From positions 58,096,431-58,160,430 of the forward strand of contig JASFXZ010000002.1 in the NCBI GenBank assembly GCA_032209605.1: a stretch of 64,000 nucleotides of DNA. The letters are read 5' to 3'. Source of the stretch: Mactromeris polynyma (taxonomy: Eukaryota > Mollusca > Bivalvia > Venerida > Mactridae). Each line of letters starts with the position of its first letter. Positions within the stretch are counted from its first letter, which is position 1. The position numbers and the translations under genes were made by a program. The notes beneath the pieces are model-generated. The model made no database searches and was not told where the DNA came from. It saw only the letters and a list, made by a program, of their open reading frames with translations. Positions 13,301-21,762 of this stretch are shown here, in pieces.

Positions 13301-16300
13301 ACCCGAGTAAACTGCCTGGCACAATATCGCTCACCCGAGTAAACTGCCTGGCACAATATTGCTCACCCGAGTAAACTGCCTGGCACAATATCGCTCACCC
13401 CAGTAAACTGCCTGGCACAATATCGCTCACCCCAGTAAACTGCCTGACACAATATCGCTCACCCCAGTAAACTGCCTGACACAATATCGCTCACCCCAGT
13501 AAACTGCCTGACACAATATCGCTCACCCCATTAAACTGCCTGGCACAATATCGCTCACCCCAGTAAACTGCCTGGCACAATATCGCTCACCCCATTAAAC
13601 TGCTTGGCACAATATCGCTCACCCCAGTAAACTGCCTGACACAATATCGCTCACCCCATTAAACTGCCTGGCACAATATCGCTCACCCCAGTAAACTGCC
13701 TGGCACAATATCCCTCACCCCAGTAAACTGCCTGGCACAATATCACTCACCCCAGTAAACTGCCTGGCACAATATCACTCACCCCAGTAAACTGCCTGGC
13801 ACAATATCGCTCACCCCAGTAAACTGCCTGGCACAATAACTCTCACCCCAGTAAACTGCCTGGCACAATATCACTCACCCCAGTGAACTGCCTGGCACAA
13901 TAACGCTCACCCCAGTAAACTGCCTGGCACAATATCGCTCACCCGAGTAAACTGCCTGGCACAATATCGCTCACCCGAGTAAACTGCCATTTTGGCTGTA
14001 TAAGACTTATGTGCCAATTAATTTGTCTAGGTTACTTCAAAACTGTTGTTAGCATGATAATGTATGATTGCAACATATGAAATGTAGGAAATACAAATAA
14101 AGACGTTTACATAACTATACTGGAAGTAAAATATTTATAAACAACATACCAACCATTACCAAAATACAATATCATACCAAAAAGGTGAAAGAGGTGGACT
14201 TAGGCAATTAATAAAACAATAAATTCAAACTTCAAAACCAACCTCCATTTCTTTTATATTATCTTTCAGCTTTTCAGGTCTTTTATTCTTTGGTGTCCAC
14301 ACCATGTCTCTCCCTGGGAAGAAATTGGAAAAATAATAGAATTACAATATATACATGTTCATAATTATGTTTTGTATCCAATATCATTGTTTAGTTTGCC
14401 TGAAGAAGTATAAAAAATATAAGAAACGCATTGCAAATATTGAGTTTGTCTTCTTTTTTTCCATATTGTCATGTATACATGAATCATACAAAAATCGAAT
14501 TTGACAAAATTCACATGTTATATATTGTAACATATAGACTGTTATCCAGTATGCATAAATGGTTGGTAGAGAACTGAGCTGGCACCTTGGAGGTTCCAGT
14601 TTGATTCCCAGCAGTGCAGGTCATCTCATTTAGTGACATGTTACTATTGTCCTTTGTCTTCCACCTCTGATCCATATGCAGTACTGCTTATGGAAGGGAA
14701 AGTTAGCACTGGTTGATAATTTATAAATCATATCCAGGAAAACTAACTTCATTATATAACAGAAAAAAAGCTGGTGATAATGAGGTCGAGAAAGACTTGA
14801 ATAGCATAATTTCATATTCAGATAAAGTATCTAACACATTGATAGTACTAGTACATGTAGTTACAATTTTCCCTTGCAGTAAGAATTACCTTAGCTTTGA
14901 AGTTATTTTGAAATTCTCAAAAAGATCATGGTACAACTCACTACTGAACAATAAAAACCCATGATTTGTCAGATAACAATAGAATACAGCTGACGTGAAT
15001 ATTGCCACAATTATCCATTAGATTTTACCTTCAGTAAACTGCTGTTTTTCCTCATAATATTGCTGCTGGGAACCTATCAGGAAGAAAAAATGAAATCATA
15101 AATCAGCATTCTTTATCAACAGAGCACATGTGCGTAGCGACTAGTATGCAAAATACTCAGTTGAGTACACTTTGGGAACCTATCAGGAAGAAAAAATGAA
15201 ATCATAAATCAGCATTCTTTATCAACAGAGCACATGTGCGTAGCTACTAGTATGCAAAATACTCAGTTGAGTACACTTTGGGAACCTATCAGGAAGAAAA
15301 AATGAAATCATAAATCAGCATTCTTTATCAACAGAGCACATGTGCGTAGCTACTAGTATGCAAAATACTCAGTTGAGTACACTTTGGGAACCTATCAGGA
15401 AGAAAAAATGAAATCATAAATCAGCATTCTTTATCAACAGAGCACATGTGCGTAGCTACTAGTATGCAAAATACTCAGTTGAGTACACTTTGGGAACCTA
15501 TCAGGAAGAAAAAATGAAATCATAAATCAGCATTCTTTATCAACAGAGCACATGTGCGTAGCTACTAGTATGCAAAATACTCAGTTGAGTACACTTTGGG
15601 AACCTATCAGGAAGAAAAAATGAAATCATAAATCAGCATTCTTTATCAACAGAGCACATGTGCGTAGCTACTAGTATGCAAAATACTCAGTTGAGTACAC
15701 TTGGCTATCGGAAAAAGAAAAATAGAAACAATTGTGAGAGCAATAATTTTTACCATTTGTATCACAAATTTGGAGATAAATGTTCTAAACGTGCATCATT
15801 CAACACTAATTTTGCTTGGGAAAATGCTGCCAGATTGCACCACAAACATTCTAGAAATGACATTTTTACTTGGGGAGGATGCCCCACCAAATCCCCTCGT
15901 AGATTGCTTTGTTCCAGATAGGCATTTCAACTATGACTTCAACTAAAGTACATGCAAGGCTCCAACTGTCTGTCATAGTGTTTGCACTCTGTCTCTCTAG
16001 ATGGACTACAGCCCTAGCTATGTCCCTGAAGTACATTGATCTAGTTCTAAGTGAACAGTGACAAGAATGGATTCAAGTTAACACATGCTGAGATCTTTCA
16101 ATGATTAGATGACCACCATCTTGAATATCTACTGGAATAATATATCAGAAAAAAGACAAATGTCTGTATGTAGATTAATTAATTAATTAATTAAGTTAAT
16201 AATCAAATATCTGATTATGTGAGCCACATAATTATTGATTGTTTTAGAAGAATCTTAAAGATGAGTTTTCAGAGTCAAACGTACCTGCTTCACCTTTTTC

Positions 16301-19300
16301 ATGGTAACTATGGCAACCAATCACATGACCTGGAAAAACAACACATTAACTGAGTACCACTTGATAGTCTATCACTCAGTATTTTATAGTACCTGAGTAC
16401 GGCTTACAGACTTTTCAACCCCAAGACTTTTCAACCCCACTTTTCAAATGAAGACTTTTCAACCCCAGGACTTTTCAACCCCTGATTTCAAGACTTTTCA
16501 ACCCCTACCTGTTGAGACTTTTCAACCCCTAGTTTGAATATTTTCAACCCCTACATTTATCTTCTTCAACCCCTACTTTGAAGACTTTTCAACCCCTATT
16601 TCTAAGACTTTTCAACCCCTATATCGAAGACTTTTCAACCCCTGTGTTTCAGATAAGTGTATTGTTTGGCATAATATTTTGTGTGAATAAATAGTGTAGA
16701 TTGTGTTTGATTGTGTGTGGCAGTATAAATACATAATGTTTGAGTGTAAGTGACAGCGTAATTAGACTTAATTAGAATAACAAATCACATTATCAATTAA
16801 ATACCAATTAAATTACCTGCTGTTTTATGCCAAATAAAATGTGATAGAATGATATATCTTTATTAGTTCTGTGTATTACACATGTTGTGCAAATAGATCC
16901 TTTATTTTTTTTAATATTATTGATATGTTTTTTCGTGTATACAGTAAAACTTCGAAACCTCGAACAGTTTTGGCTCGAACACAGTAGATACCTCGAACAG
17001 GTTATTAAGTCCCGGCAAAACCCCTTCTTATTTCATATTATCTAACAGTAGATCACTCGAACAGAGATAGGTCGAACACTCGAACAGGATTTGGGGTCTC
17101 TAGCTATCATTTCATTCATTGTTCACTATAGATAGGTCGAACAATACAATAATTCACACCTTTCAATGACCGCTTAATATACTAGTATACACATGTTATT
17201 CGCACTTCGTGATAATTACTTGCCAGTTGTACATGTGTAAACTCCCTAATCCGAACACCCCTCGGACAAACTTTAAAGGTCGGATTAGAGGAGAGTCCGG
17301 ACTGGAGAGAATTCCTCTATTGAATGTCCGTAGGCAAGACATTCTTTCAGTAATTTGAATATGTTCGCTAGAGCAAAGACCTAAATACCATTTGGCTAGA
17401 GGTTGTTTGCTTTATCGCGATGTAATATATAATATCTGAATGCATTCTTTTATTTGACTTTGCAGACTAATTTAAGCTACAAAATGTATATAAACTTGAA
17501 AATTCAATTTATAGCCCAAAATCATAAGTTATAAGAGACCAACATATTTATGCAACTTTCATAAGAGGAAGATTTGCAATGCGATATGCAAAATACATGA
17601 TGTGTGAAATATTGGTTGTCTGAATTCTTCCATAAATTATGTAAATTATCATTATAATGTGTTTATTCGTTACAGAAATGTAGGAAATTCGATTCTTCAG
17701 AATATGAACCGCTGTAGACGCCTCTCGTTTATTTAAAACTGTATGAAAGCTTTGAATATAATTTCACTGCACAAGGTGGATACACGAATCTCAAGCAAGT
17801 ATTTTAATGAATCATTTTACAGTCAAATGCTTTTAAACATAGCTGAAATTAAGTATGGGTATTTTGCGACATTATACCGTCCATAAAACCTGACAAGCTA
17901 TGCACTTAGTACGATGTATTATCAAAACACCATACCTGAAAACTATGCACCATAGCTTTATTTCAAAAGATTTTTCGTAGAGGAAAAAAATAATCTAGGG
18001 TAAAACTTTTGAATTGTGATTTGTGTACCTAATGGGCCCTTTTCTGCGCACACATCCAATAATTTCCAATTGTTTACAAAATAAGTACATCTCGTACCCG
18101 GTCTTACCTTGTTTCCATCAAAACGTAATGCATACGATGATAACGTCTAATGGTATGTATTCATAGAGACAATTAAATTATTCTCTCAATTCTCAGTCAT
18201 TATACGATCTGACGTATTTTTGCGGAAAACTATCATCCGGTTTTGGGAGATTTATTTTACCTGTAAAATAACAATCCGGACAGAAAAATTCGTTCGGATT
18301 CCGGAGTAGGGAGGATCCGGACTGTGGGGATTTTTTATATGTCGTACTGGAGGAACTAAACCGAGAAAATTGTCCGGTTGCAGGAAGTTTCCGGATCGGA
18401 GAGTTTCCGGATTAGGGAGTTTCCACTGTACATGTACTATGTGACAGACAATTCATGCGTATAAGAATAAACGAGAGAGAATCATTTTTGCTTTCCTTTC
18501 ATTTCTTTTTTAATTTTATTATTATGAATATTGCTGCGACTATTGATCGACGTGCATTCAGTATGAAAACCGGCGACTGTCAATTAGGAAATATACGCGT
18601 ATACCGTAGAACTAATTGCTAGGTCCGACGGCAGTTCGAGGTTTCGAAGTTTAACTGTATATGCTTCATAAGTATTCATTTTGGAATGTAAATAAACTTA
18701 AAAAATTAAACTTAAACAACGTGTTTGTCAACATTTTTCCAGCCAACAAATGTGATAATTGTCCAATTAAAAACATATTCGAGGGGTTGAAAAGTCTTGG
18801 TTTATTAGGGGTTGAAAAGTCTTGATTTTAACAGGGGTTGAAAAGTCTTAGGCTAATTAGGGGTTGAAAATGACAGTGGGGTTGAAAAGTCTTGGATATT
18901 TTACCTTAGGGGTTGAAAAGTCTTGGGGTTGAAAAGTCTTGGGGTTGAAAAGTCTCGATACCCTGAGTACCACTGGAGAGACTTTCACTTAGTATTTTAT
19001 AAATCTGAACGTATTTTGTATGTAACTTGAAGCAAAACAAGAGCAAAAAATGGGAAATACATCAAACATTTTAATTTATATATGGTAAAAAGCATTGATA
19101 TCTATAGTTATAAGTTTTGTGGATCATTAACATTTATCAATATTGGTGTACATTGTGTAGTCCATCACAACAACAAAACTATCAACATAATTCATGTACA
19201 GATTTCAAAATCATGTCTTCCTTCTACTTAATACACCAAAGCAGTCAAAACTGAGAATAATTTGGAGATATTTATCAGAAAAACAGTGTTGATTAATTTA

Positions 19301-19434
19301 AATAAATGTTAAATAGAAAAAGATAAAGTGATAACAGAGCAAAGTCTTAAACAAATTACATTTAATTACTTACCTGGAACAGATACATTGGCCTTCAGTG
19401 ACCAGAGAAACAGTTCTGTTAGACATGTAGTCAT
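1392..19434 (-). CDS. WDPCP: WD repeat-containing planar cell polarity effector (fritz homolog), partial, 14 exons
   Basis: Fritz/WDPCP is a WD-repeat protein that works with septins and CPLANE proteins in planar polarity and ciliogenesis. Coding exons read on the minus strand: 19434-19374, 16329-16285, 15073-15029, 14313-14243, 13175-12995, 11511-11390, 11087-11010, 6280-6180, 5280-5218, 4650-4551, 3894-3858, 2800-2730, 2311-2261, 1463-1392. Every junction is GT..AG and the phases join without a break to give 366 codons. The N-terminus MTTCLTELFLWSLK resembles the vertebrate start. Later segments also fit the family: RRLERKLSVNMHQDM, then WWS..PWSP..TDRDRANL, then CERRNPGEDRILLGCADGTL, then WHPTGTIFYAASNRGDIQ (WD blades). 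A 5'UTR portion reaches at least 19465, after an acceptor, so a further noncoding exon lies upstream. The family is about 750 aa in human, so roughly half is here and the 3' half lies beyond the left edge. Family assignment is by remembered similarity, not a search. Confidence 0.88.
1975..2190 (+). repeat. SINE 3' part with (AAAC)n tail
   Basis: Segments GGAAGGGTAAGTTAGTACTGG, a CCAGGAAAAACTGG piece, and a tail ending in GTTAAACCCGATGAAAC then CAAACAAACAAAC resemble the 3' half of molluscan tRNA-derived SINEs. Related pieces occur at 6755-6955 and 14555-14770. Confidence 0.5.
2398..2450 (+). repeat. tRNA A-box-like SINE head
   Basis: TAGCTCAGTCGGTACAGAGC resembles a tRNA D-arm/A box, but no complete tRNA can be folded around it. 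Probably the head of a truncated tRNA-derived SINE. Confidence 0.3.
2786..3290 (-). repeat. 71-bp tandem array overlapping a WDPCP splice acceptor
   Basis: About seven near-identical 71-bp units (CACAGGTAACCATACC ... ACATTGTATGGTAT on the plus strand). They differ mainly by one A/G change. The unit nearest the exon includes the real acceptor of exon 2800-2730 and the first exon bases, so every unit repeats TTGTCAG followed by GTATGGTTACC on the minus strand. Confidence 0.9.
3545..3626. repeat. 82-bp foldback element
   Basis: CCCTCTATCTCAATATTT and CGGCCAAAGTT on the left are mirrored by AACTTTGGCC and AAATATTGAGATAGAG on the right, around a short loop. It can fold into a long hairpin in the WDPCP intron between exons 4551 and 3894. 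Likely a MITE. Confidence 0.6.
4755..4975 (+). repeat. dispersed repeat family R220, copy 1
   Basis: The segment with TTTTATTATCCTATG, CCCAATATGAATT, GTTATTGATCGGAA and GTAACACTTTATGCC recurs at 5568-5795 (same strand) and 23375-23555 (opposite strand). No coding potential; likely a nonautonomous transposon or SINE type common in molluscs. Confidence 0.6.
5568..5795 (+). repeat. dispersed repeat family R220, copy 2
   Basis: Second copy of the family described at 4755-4975, diverged by substitutions, ending in a GGCAGG/GACAGGGTGGGGG-type tail. Confidence 0.6.
6755..6955 (+). repeat. tRNA-derived SINE fragment
   Basis: A T-arm-like CCGGTTTGATACCC is followed by TCCACCTCTGAT, CAGTGCTATTACTGGTTGAT and AGGAAAACAAG. 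The same order of blocks appears at 14555-14770, so both are copies of one SINE family. Confidence 0.5.
7040..8095. repeat. 20-bp tandem array, about 52 units
   Basis: Units of CAGTATATTGCTGTATTGTC with C/T and A/G/C variants at four positions. Since 20 is not a multiple of three and no unit contains a stop, all three plus frames stay open for more than 1 kb; the resulting Cys/Ile/Val/Tyr frames are not genes. From about 7620 variants alternate to give a 40-bp dimer. It lies in a WDPCP intron, about 560 bases before the nested intronless gene. Confidence 0.95.
8655..10013 (+). CDS. intronless gene for an unrecognised 452-aa protein, nested in a WDPCP intron
   Basis: A single uninterrupted frame of 452 codons lies on the strand opposite WDPCP, inside the intron between its exons at 11010 and 6280. 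The start context (aaaATGG) is good, and composition is that of a normal hydrophilic protein. Residues 1-150 are Glu/Cys/Leu-rich and look alpha-helical. Residues 165-215 form a Lys/Glu/Asn-rich low-complexity linker (KMKSKKSTRKK). Residues 220-285 look folded, with a hydrophobic core around HFYLLVYHIGPL. Residues 365-405 are strongly basic (KKKLKKLKRKKKDK), a possible nuclear localisation signal, and the tail is acidic. I see no signal peptide or membrane segment and no family I recognise. The absence of introns beside intron-rich genes suggests a retrocopy or a lineage-specific gene. A polyadenylation signal may be the AATAAA near 10605. Confidence 0.72.
   Translation: MATKLFTDTEICLKCVDDNEILYDTGEKYLQRIKAVELDCPEEMFEEILRNMELCEKVLFMNIKQRTILNESRVRFNAKKDVAEMQTEISESNLSKDCKDYFRDVSRLGYECLKVEQFFKHFVEFDSERLSIVTIHGKTVKMVCHFDMVALIHHIPTTSRQISKLAQKMKSKKSTRKKVINQNNNPDEKFGKTDEKENSTINKEEIDKSEDLERVVLSVKLTARNHIKALDIFRQLIFCKMLNVTHFYLLVYHIGPLVEEQQIVLYEYVIPSDLQILLTSTPESNENAKQETNNDQLKFVPFTVSQTVHKSTLLSAENSDVNKEVKPCDFDVSQLESEFRKVNGHTLQQASALKDYFRYVVYDTPGVKDHKKDAKARYERYVDKKKLKKLKRKKKDKIEKHDEPELAEQVCIQFIENKDFDDIDDSKLGECGSSLYISEQTYRQIASTTLDI
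10190..10330 (+). repeat. tRNA-derived SINE fragment
   Basis: TGTGGGTTTGAATCC is T-arm/B-box-like and is followed by GGAAGCAGTC and GAGAGTGACTAAT. A related stretch (GAATCCC, GGAAGCAGTCAT, GGGAGTCTCAATAA) lies at 19850-19985. Diverged and without a foldable tRNA. Confidence 0.45.
10747..10935 (+). other. short open frame, possible 3' exon or gene relic
   Basis: Sixty-two codons are open downstream of the nested intronless gene. The last 35 residues (from DIGFFYPDLHAEL through EFQKYFKKSYNEMF) have protein-like composition, and a TGTCAG at about 10826-10831 could act as an acceptor just before DIGFF. It could be an alternative terminal exon of the nested gene, or part of a decayed second gene. 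I do not recognise the sequence. Confidence 0.2.
12035..12155. repeat. imperfect short tandem repeats around GCTCACATG
   Basis: Four loosely similar units of about 30 bases, each with a (G/A)TGCTCACATG-like block followed by AAAAGGGTTT or AAAGCGTTT. Degenerate; intronic in WDPCP. Confidence 0.5.
13265..13988. repeat. 32-bp tandem array, about 22 units
   Basis: Units of GGCACAATATCGCTCACC plus CCAGTAAACTGCCT with point variants (GAG/CAG/CAT, TCG/TCA). Edge units carry the CCCGAG variant and central units CCCCAG or CCCCAT, the usual pattern of unequal exchange in the centre of an array. It sits about 90 bases on the acceptor side of WDPCP exon 13175-12995. Confidence 0.95.
14555..14770 (+). 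repeat. tRNA-derived SINE
   Basis: Begins with an A-box-like TGGTTGGTAGAGAACTGAGC, then a B-box-like CAGTTTGATTCCC, then the shared body (TTCCACCTCTGATCCATATG, GGGAAAGTTAGCACTGG, CCAGGAAAACTAAC). The most complete of three related copies here. Confidence 0.6.
15068..15706 (-). repeat. 106-bp tandem array overlapping a WDPCP splice acceptor
   Basis: Six almost identical 106-bp units begin with GGGAACCTATCAGGAAG and end with AGTTGAGTACACTTT. GGGAAC is the reverse of the first six bases of exon 15073-15029 and CTATC is its acceptor. Each unit therefore repeats the acceptor and exon edge. Unit-to-unit differences are very few, which implies recent expansion. Confidence 0.92.
16942..18657. mobile_element. 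second-layer pogo/Tigger-like TIR element
   Basis: The left terminus CAGTAAAACTTCGAAACCTC is mirrored at the right by GAGGTTTCGAAGTTTAACTG, flanked on both sides by TA. Subterminal CTCGAACAG/GTCGAACA motifs repeat at the left. CAGTAAAAC termini with TA duplication are typical of pogo-type Tc1/mariner elements. No transposase frame. Confidence 0.65.
17232..18428. mobile_element. third-layer (innermost) TIR element
   Basis: Left terminus CATGTGTAAACTCCCTAATC and right terminus, inverted, CAGTGGAAACTCCCTAATCC, with TA at both flanks. Subterminal CCGGA/CCGGAC motifs recur near both ends (17262-17310, 18220-18410). It sits wholly inside the 16942-18657 element; no coding frame was seen. Confidence 0.6.
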
Positions 19435-19849
19435 TCTGCAAACCTCTACATGGCAAACTCGTACACTGTAAAAAATGAAATCAAACACAAATATTGCTTG
19501 CCCTTTTGAGTCAAAATTTGACAAGAATTTACATTAAAGATTTGGAAGTGGAGTTAGTTCTATAATTAAAATTGCAGACACCATAACAAAATATGTTTAT
19601 TGTATGCCATTGAAGAGAAATACCAAACAAAGAGTGAGCAATCACAGGGCTATTTCCTCATAAAGTTGAGTAAGGCAAACAGACCCATTCCCAATAGAAA
19701 ATGGTACGTTTCATTCCAAATCCAAACCATACATATCACATTAGGACACTGTTGTTTCACAGACACACATTTCAACCTTCACATTAAAAAACACAGGCTC
19801 TTAACATATTTGTGCAATTGAACACAGAGTGACAGACATCTTTATCTTT

Positions 19850-19985
19850 AGAAAGTTGTGAGTTTGAATCCCCTAAGCCGAAGTTGAAATTGCGAACTTC
19901 AAATCCCTGAATGAGACACAATACTGATAAGAACCAAGGAAGCAGTCATCGGGAGTCTCAATAACTTATTTCCCAATCGATGGAA
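19850..19985 (+). repeat. tRNA-derived SINE fragment
   Basis: Relative of the element at 10190-10330: B-box-like GTGAGTTTGAATCCCC, then CAAGGAAGCAGTCATCGGG. It lies upstream of WDPCP exon 19465-19374. Confidence 0.4.
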
Positions 19986-20399
19986 AATAAATCAGTTTAA
20001 AATAAAACATCAAATGTCATTCAAAATATGAATCAAGGAGAAAAGTAACTTTTAGTAAGCACGGTGGGTACTATGCTCACACACAGCACTTTGATGCCAC
20101 TACCGTTATATTCACACGCTGATGTATTAGCGAGTATATTTTGATATTTGACCTTACGATATTACCGTTCGTTCCTAATACTGTATTACCTTCTGTGTCG
20201 AGGGAAATTTTGACTATCTAGATAATCGGTTTAAGCATTTACAGATGGCAGTGTTTTGTTATTTCATCGAGGATTGCACCGATACGTATTACAAATAAAC
20301 TGTGGCGAATTTGAGCAACAATATGCTGAGTAATGAGATCAAACGCATTTTAAAATATACGTAGCGGAATATAAATCACTACACATATACAGTCATCAG

Positions 20400-21300
20400 T
20401 ATAAGTTTGGCATTCCGACAAAACGATAGTCACTTACGTTGATTTATTTAGTTTTTCTAACAATTTTCATTGTCACAGCGCCATTTCTATGACGGGGAAA
20501 GCTTTCTATTCAATGCACACTCGCATAAGCTTTATTTACAAGTTTACTGTCCTTACTTAGTGAGTCGTTGCAAGCGGATCGCTGAATGGCTGTGTACGCA
20601 TGTTGATTCGCCTGTCTAAAAATAGACAATATCAGTCTTTCGGGAGCTATAAAGCAGAGGGTGAATATGAAGGTATCGGAATAAGGGCCTGATGGACTGG
20701 AGTGATGCTAGAGGAGAGTGTGTACGCAATTAAACAAATATATCTGTCAGACTGATTACACCGCAAGTAAGGCGCTCCAATCGCCATAATTCACCTGACT
20801 AATTTGACATCTGAACTTTTACAGGCAAAATACACCTAACTGAACACCCAATGATCATCAAACAAAATATGAATATAAGTGTCCAACAGTGACGGACATC
20901 GCGAAAACATGGTACATTACAACTTCACAGCATATAAAGCACACTTAACGAAAGAGTGTGCGGATACATTGATATAACAGCCACACTTAATATATTTTAA
21001 TGGTTTGAAATATTCATACGGCCTCTTGGTTTGGCATGATACTTGAAATAATGATTTACCGAAAATATAAACAAACAGCGACCTTCACCCCTGAAAAGTT
21101 GTTTTCTCGGACATTGACTTACAGGGGAAGATATCCGAGCTATTCCGAGTATTCCCGACTTGTGTAAGCAAACAGTAAGTTACGCAAGGCGTGTATGTGC
21201 ATTGCATGTGAGTCGTCCTTCTAAGCGCTGATGCTGTGTAACAGAACGTATGATCGAAGCATTTGGAAGGTCAATCATTGAGAGACCAACTTCTGCGGTA
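20400..21300. promoter_or_regulatory. putative bidirectional promoter of WDPCP (-) and COQ8A (+)
   Basis: The two genes diverge from this interval. WDPCP's first located exon ends at 19465 with an acceptor, so its noncoding first exon must lie further right. COQ8A's 5'UTR exon 1 ends at a GTAAGT donor at 21298. CG dinucleotides are visibly denser here than in the flanking AT-rich introns, as expected of a CpG-type housekeeping promoter. An upstream ATG at 21251 opens a short frame. After splicing to exon 2 at 21733 it ends within three codons (ACT AAC TAA), giving an 18-codon uORF before the COQ8A start. No TATA box was identified, and start sites are not determined. Confidence 0.45.
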
Positions 21301-21762
21301 AGTCGAACTTTTTAAATGATAACATGTTAATTTCTCACGTAATCTTTCTGATGTCTGCTTCATGTATCAAGTTCACCTTCAATGTTTACTGCACTGTCTG
21401 TGTTTTTATCTTGTCATGTTGTTTATTTGTTGTAAATTGCTTCATAATGTTACCTTGAAGGATATGTTAACATTGAAATGATTGTAGCTTATTATATTTG
21501 CTATATAGAAAGAAAATCATTCTTACATTAATTATTTAAAAAAATAAAATATTATTAATGCTTAATTCATATATATAAATTATAATTGTATATTATATTG
21601 GCTTATATATTATGCGTAAATTTTGTTTGTTAGGTAACTGTGAAAACTTGGAAATATATATTCACGTCCGTGATATTTAAAGAAGAAATTTAATGAGCAA
21701 AGTTCTAATTGTTCTTTACTGGTTCTCTTCAGACTAACTAAGTGATATTTTGAAGTATAAGA

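Larger units (their letters stand above)
16401..18962. mobile_element. outer terminal-inverted-repeat element with arrays of GACTTTTCAACCCC
   Basis: The left end carries about nine irregularly spaced GACTTTTCAACCCC motifs (16408-16640) and the right end about eight in inverted orientation (18783-18955). Flanking CTGAGTAC at 16393-16400 and 18963-18970 is an 8-bp target duplication candidate. The termini GGCTTACAGACTTTTC and, inverted, GGTATCGAGACTTTTC match. No transposase frame is present, so it is nonautonomous. Superfamily unclear: 8-bp duplications occur in hAT, P and Merlin, but the GG start does not fit hAT. Confidence 0.7.
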
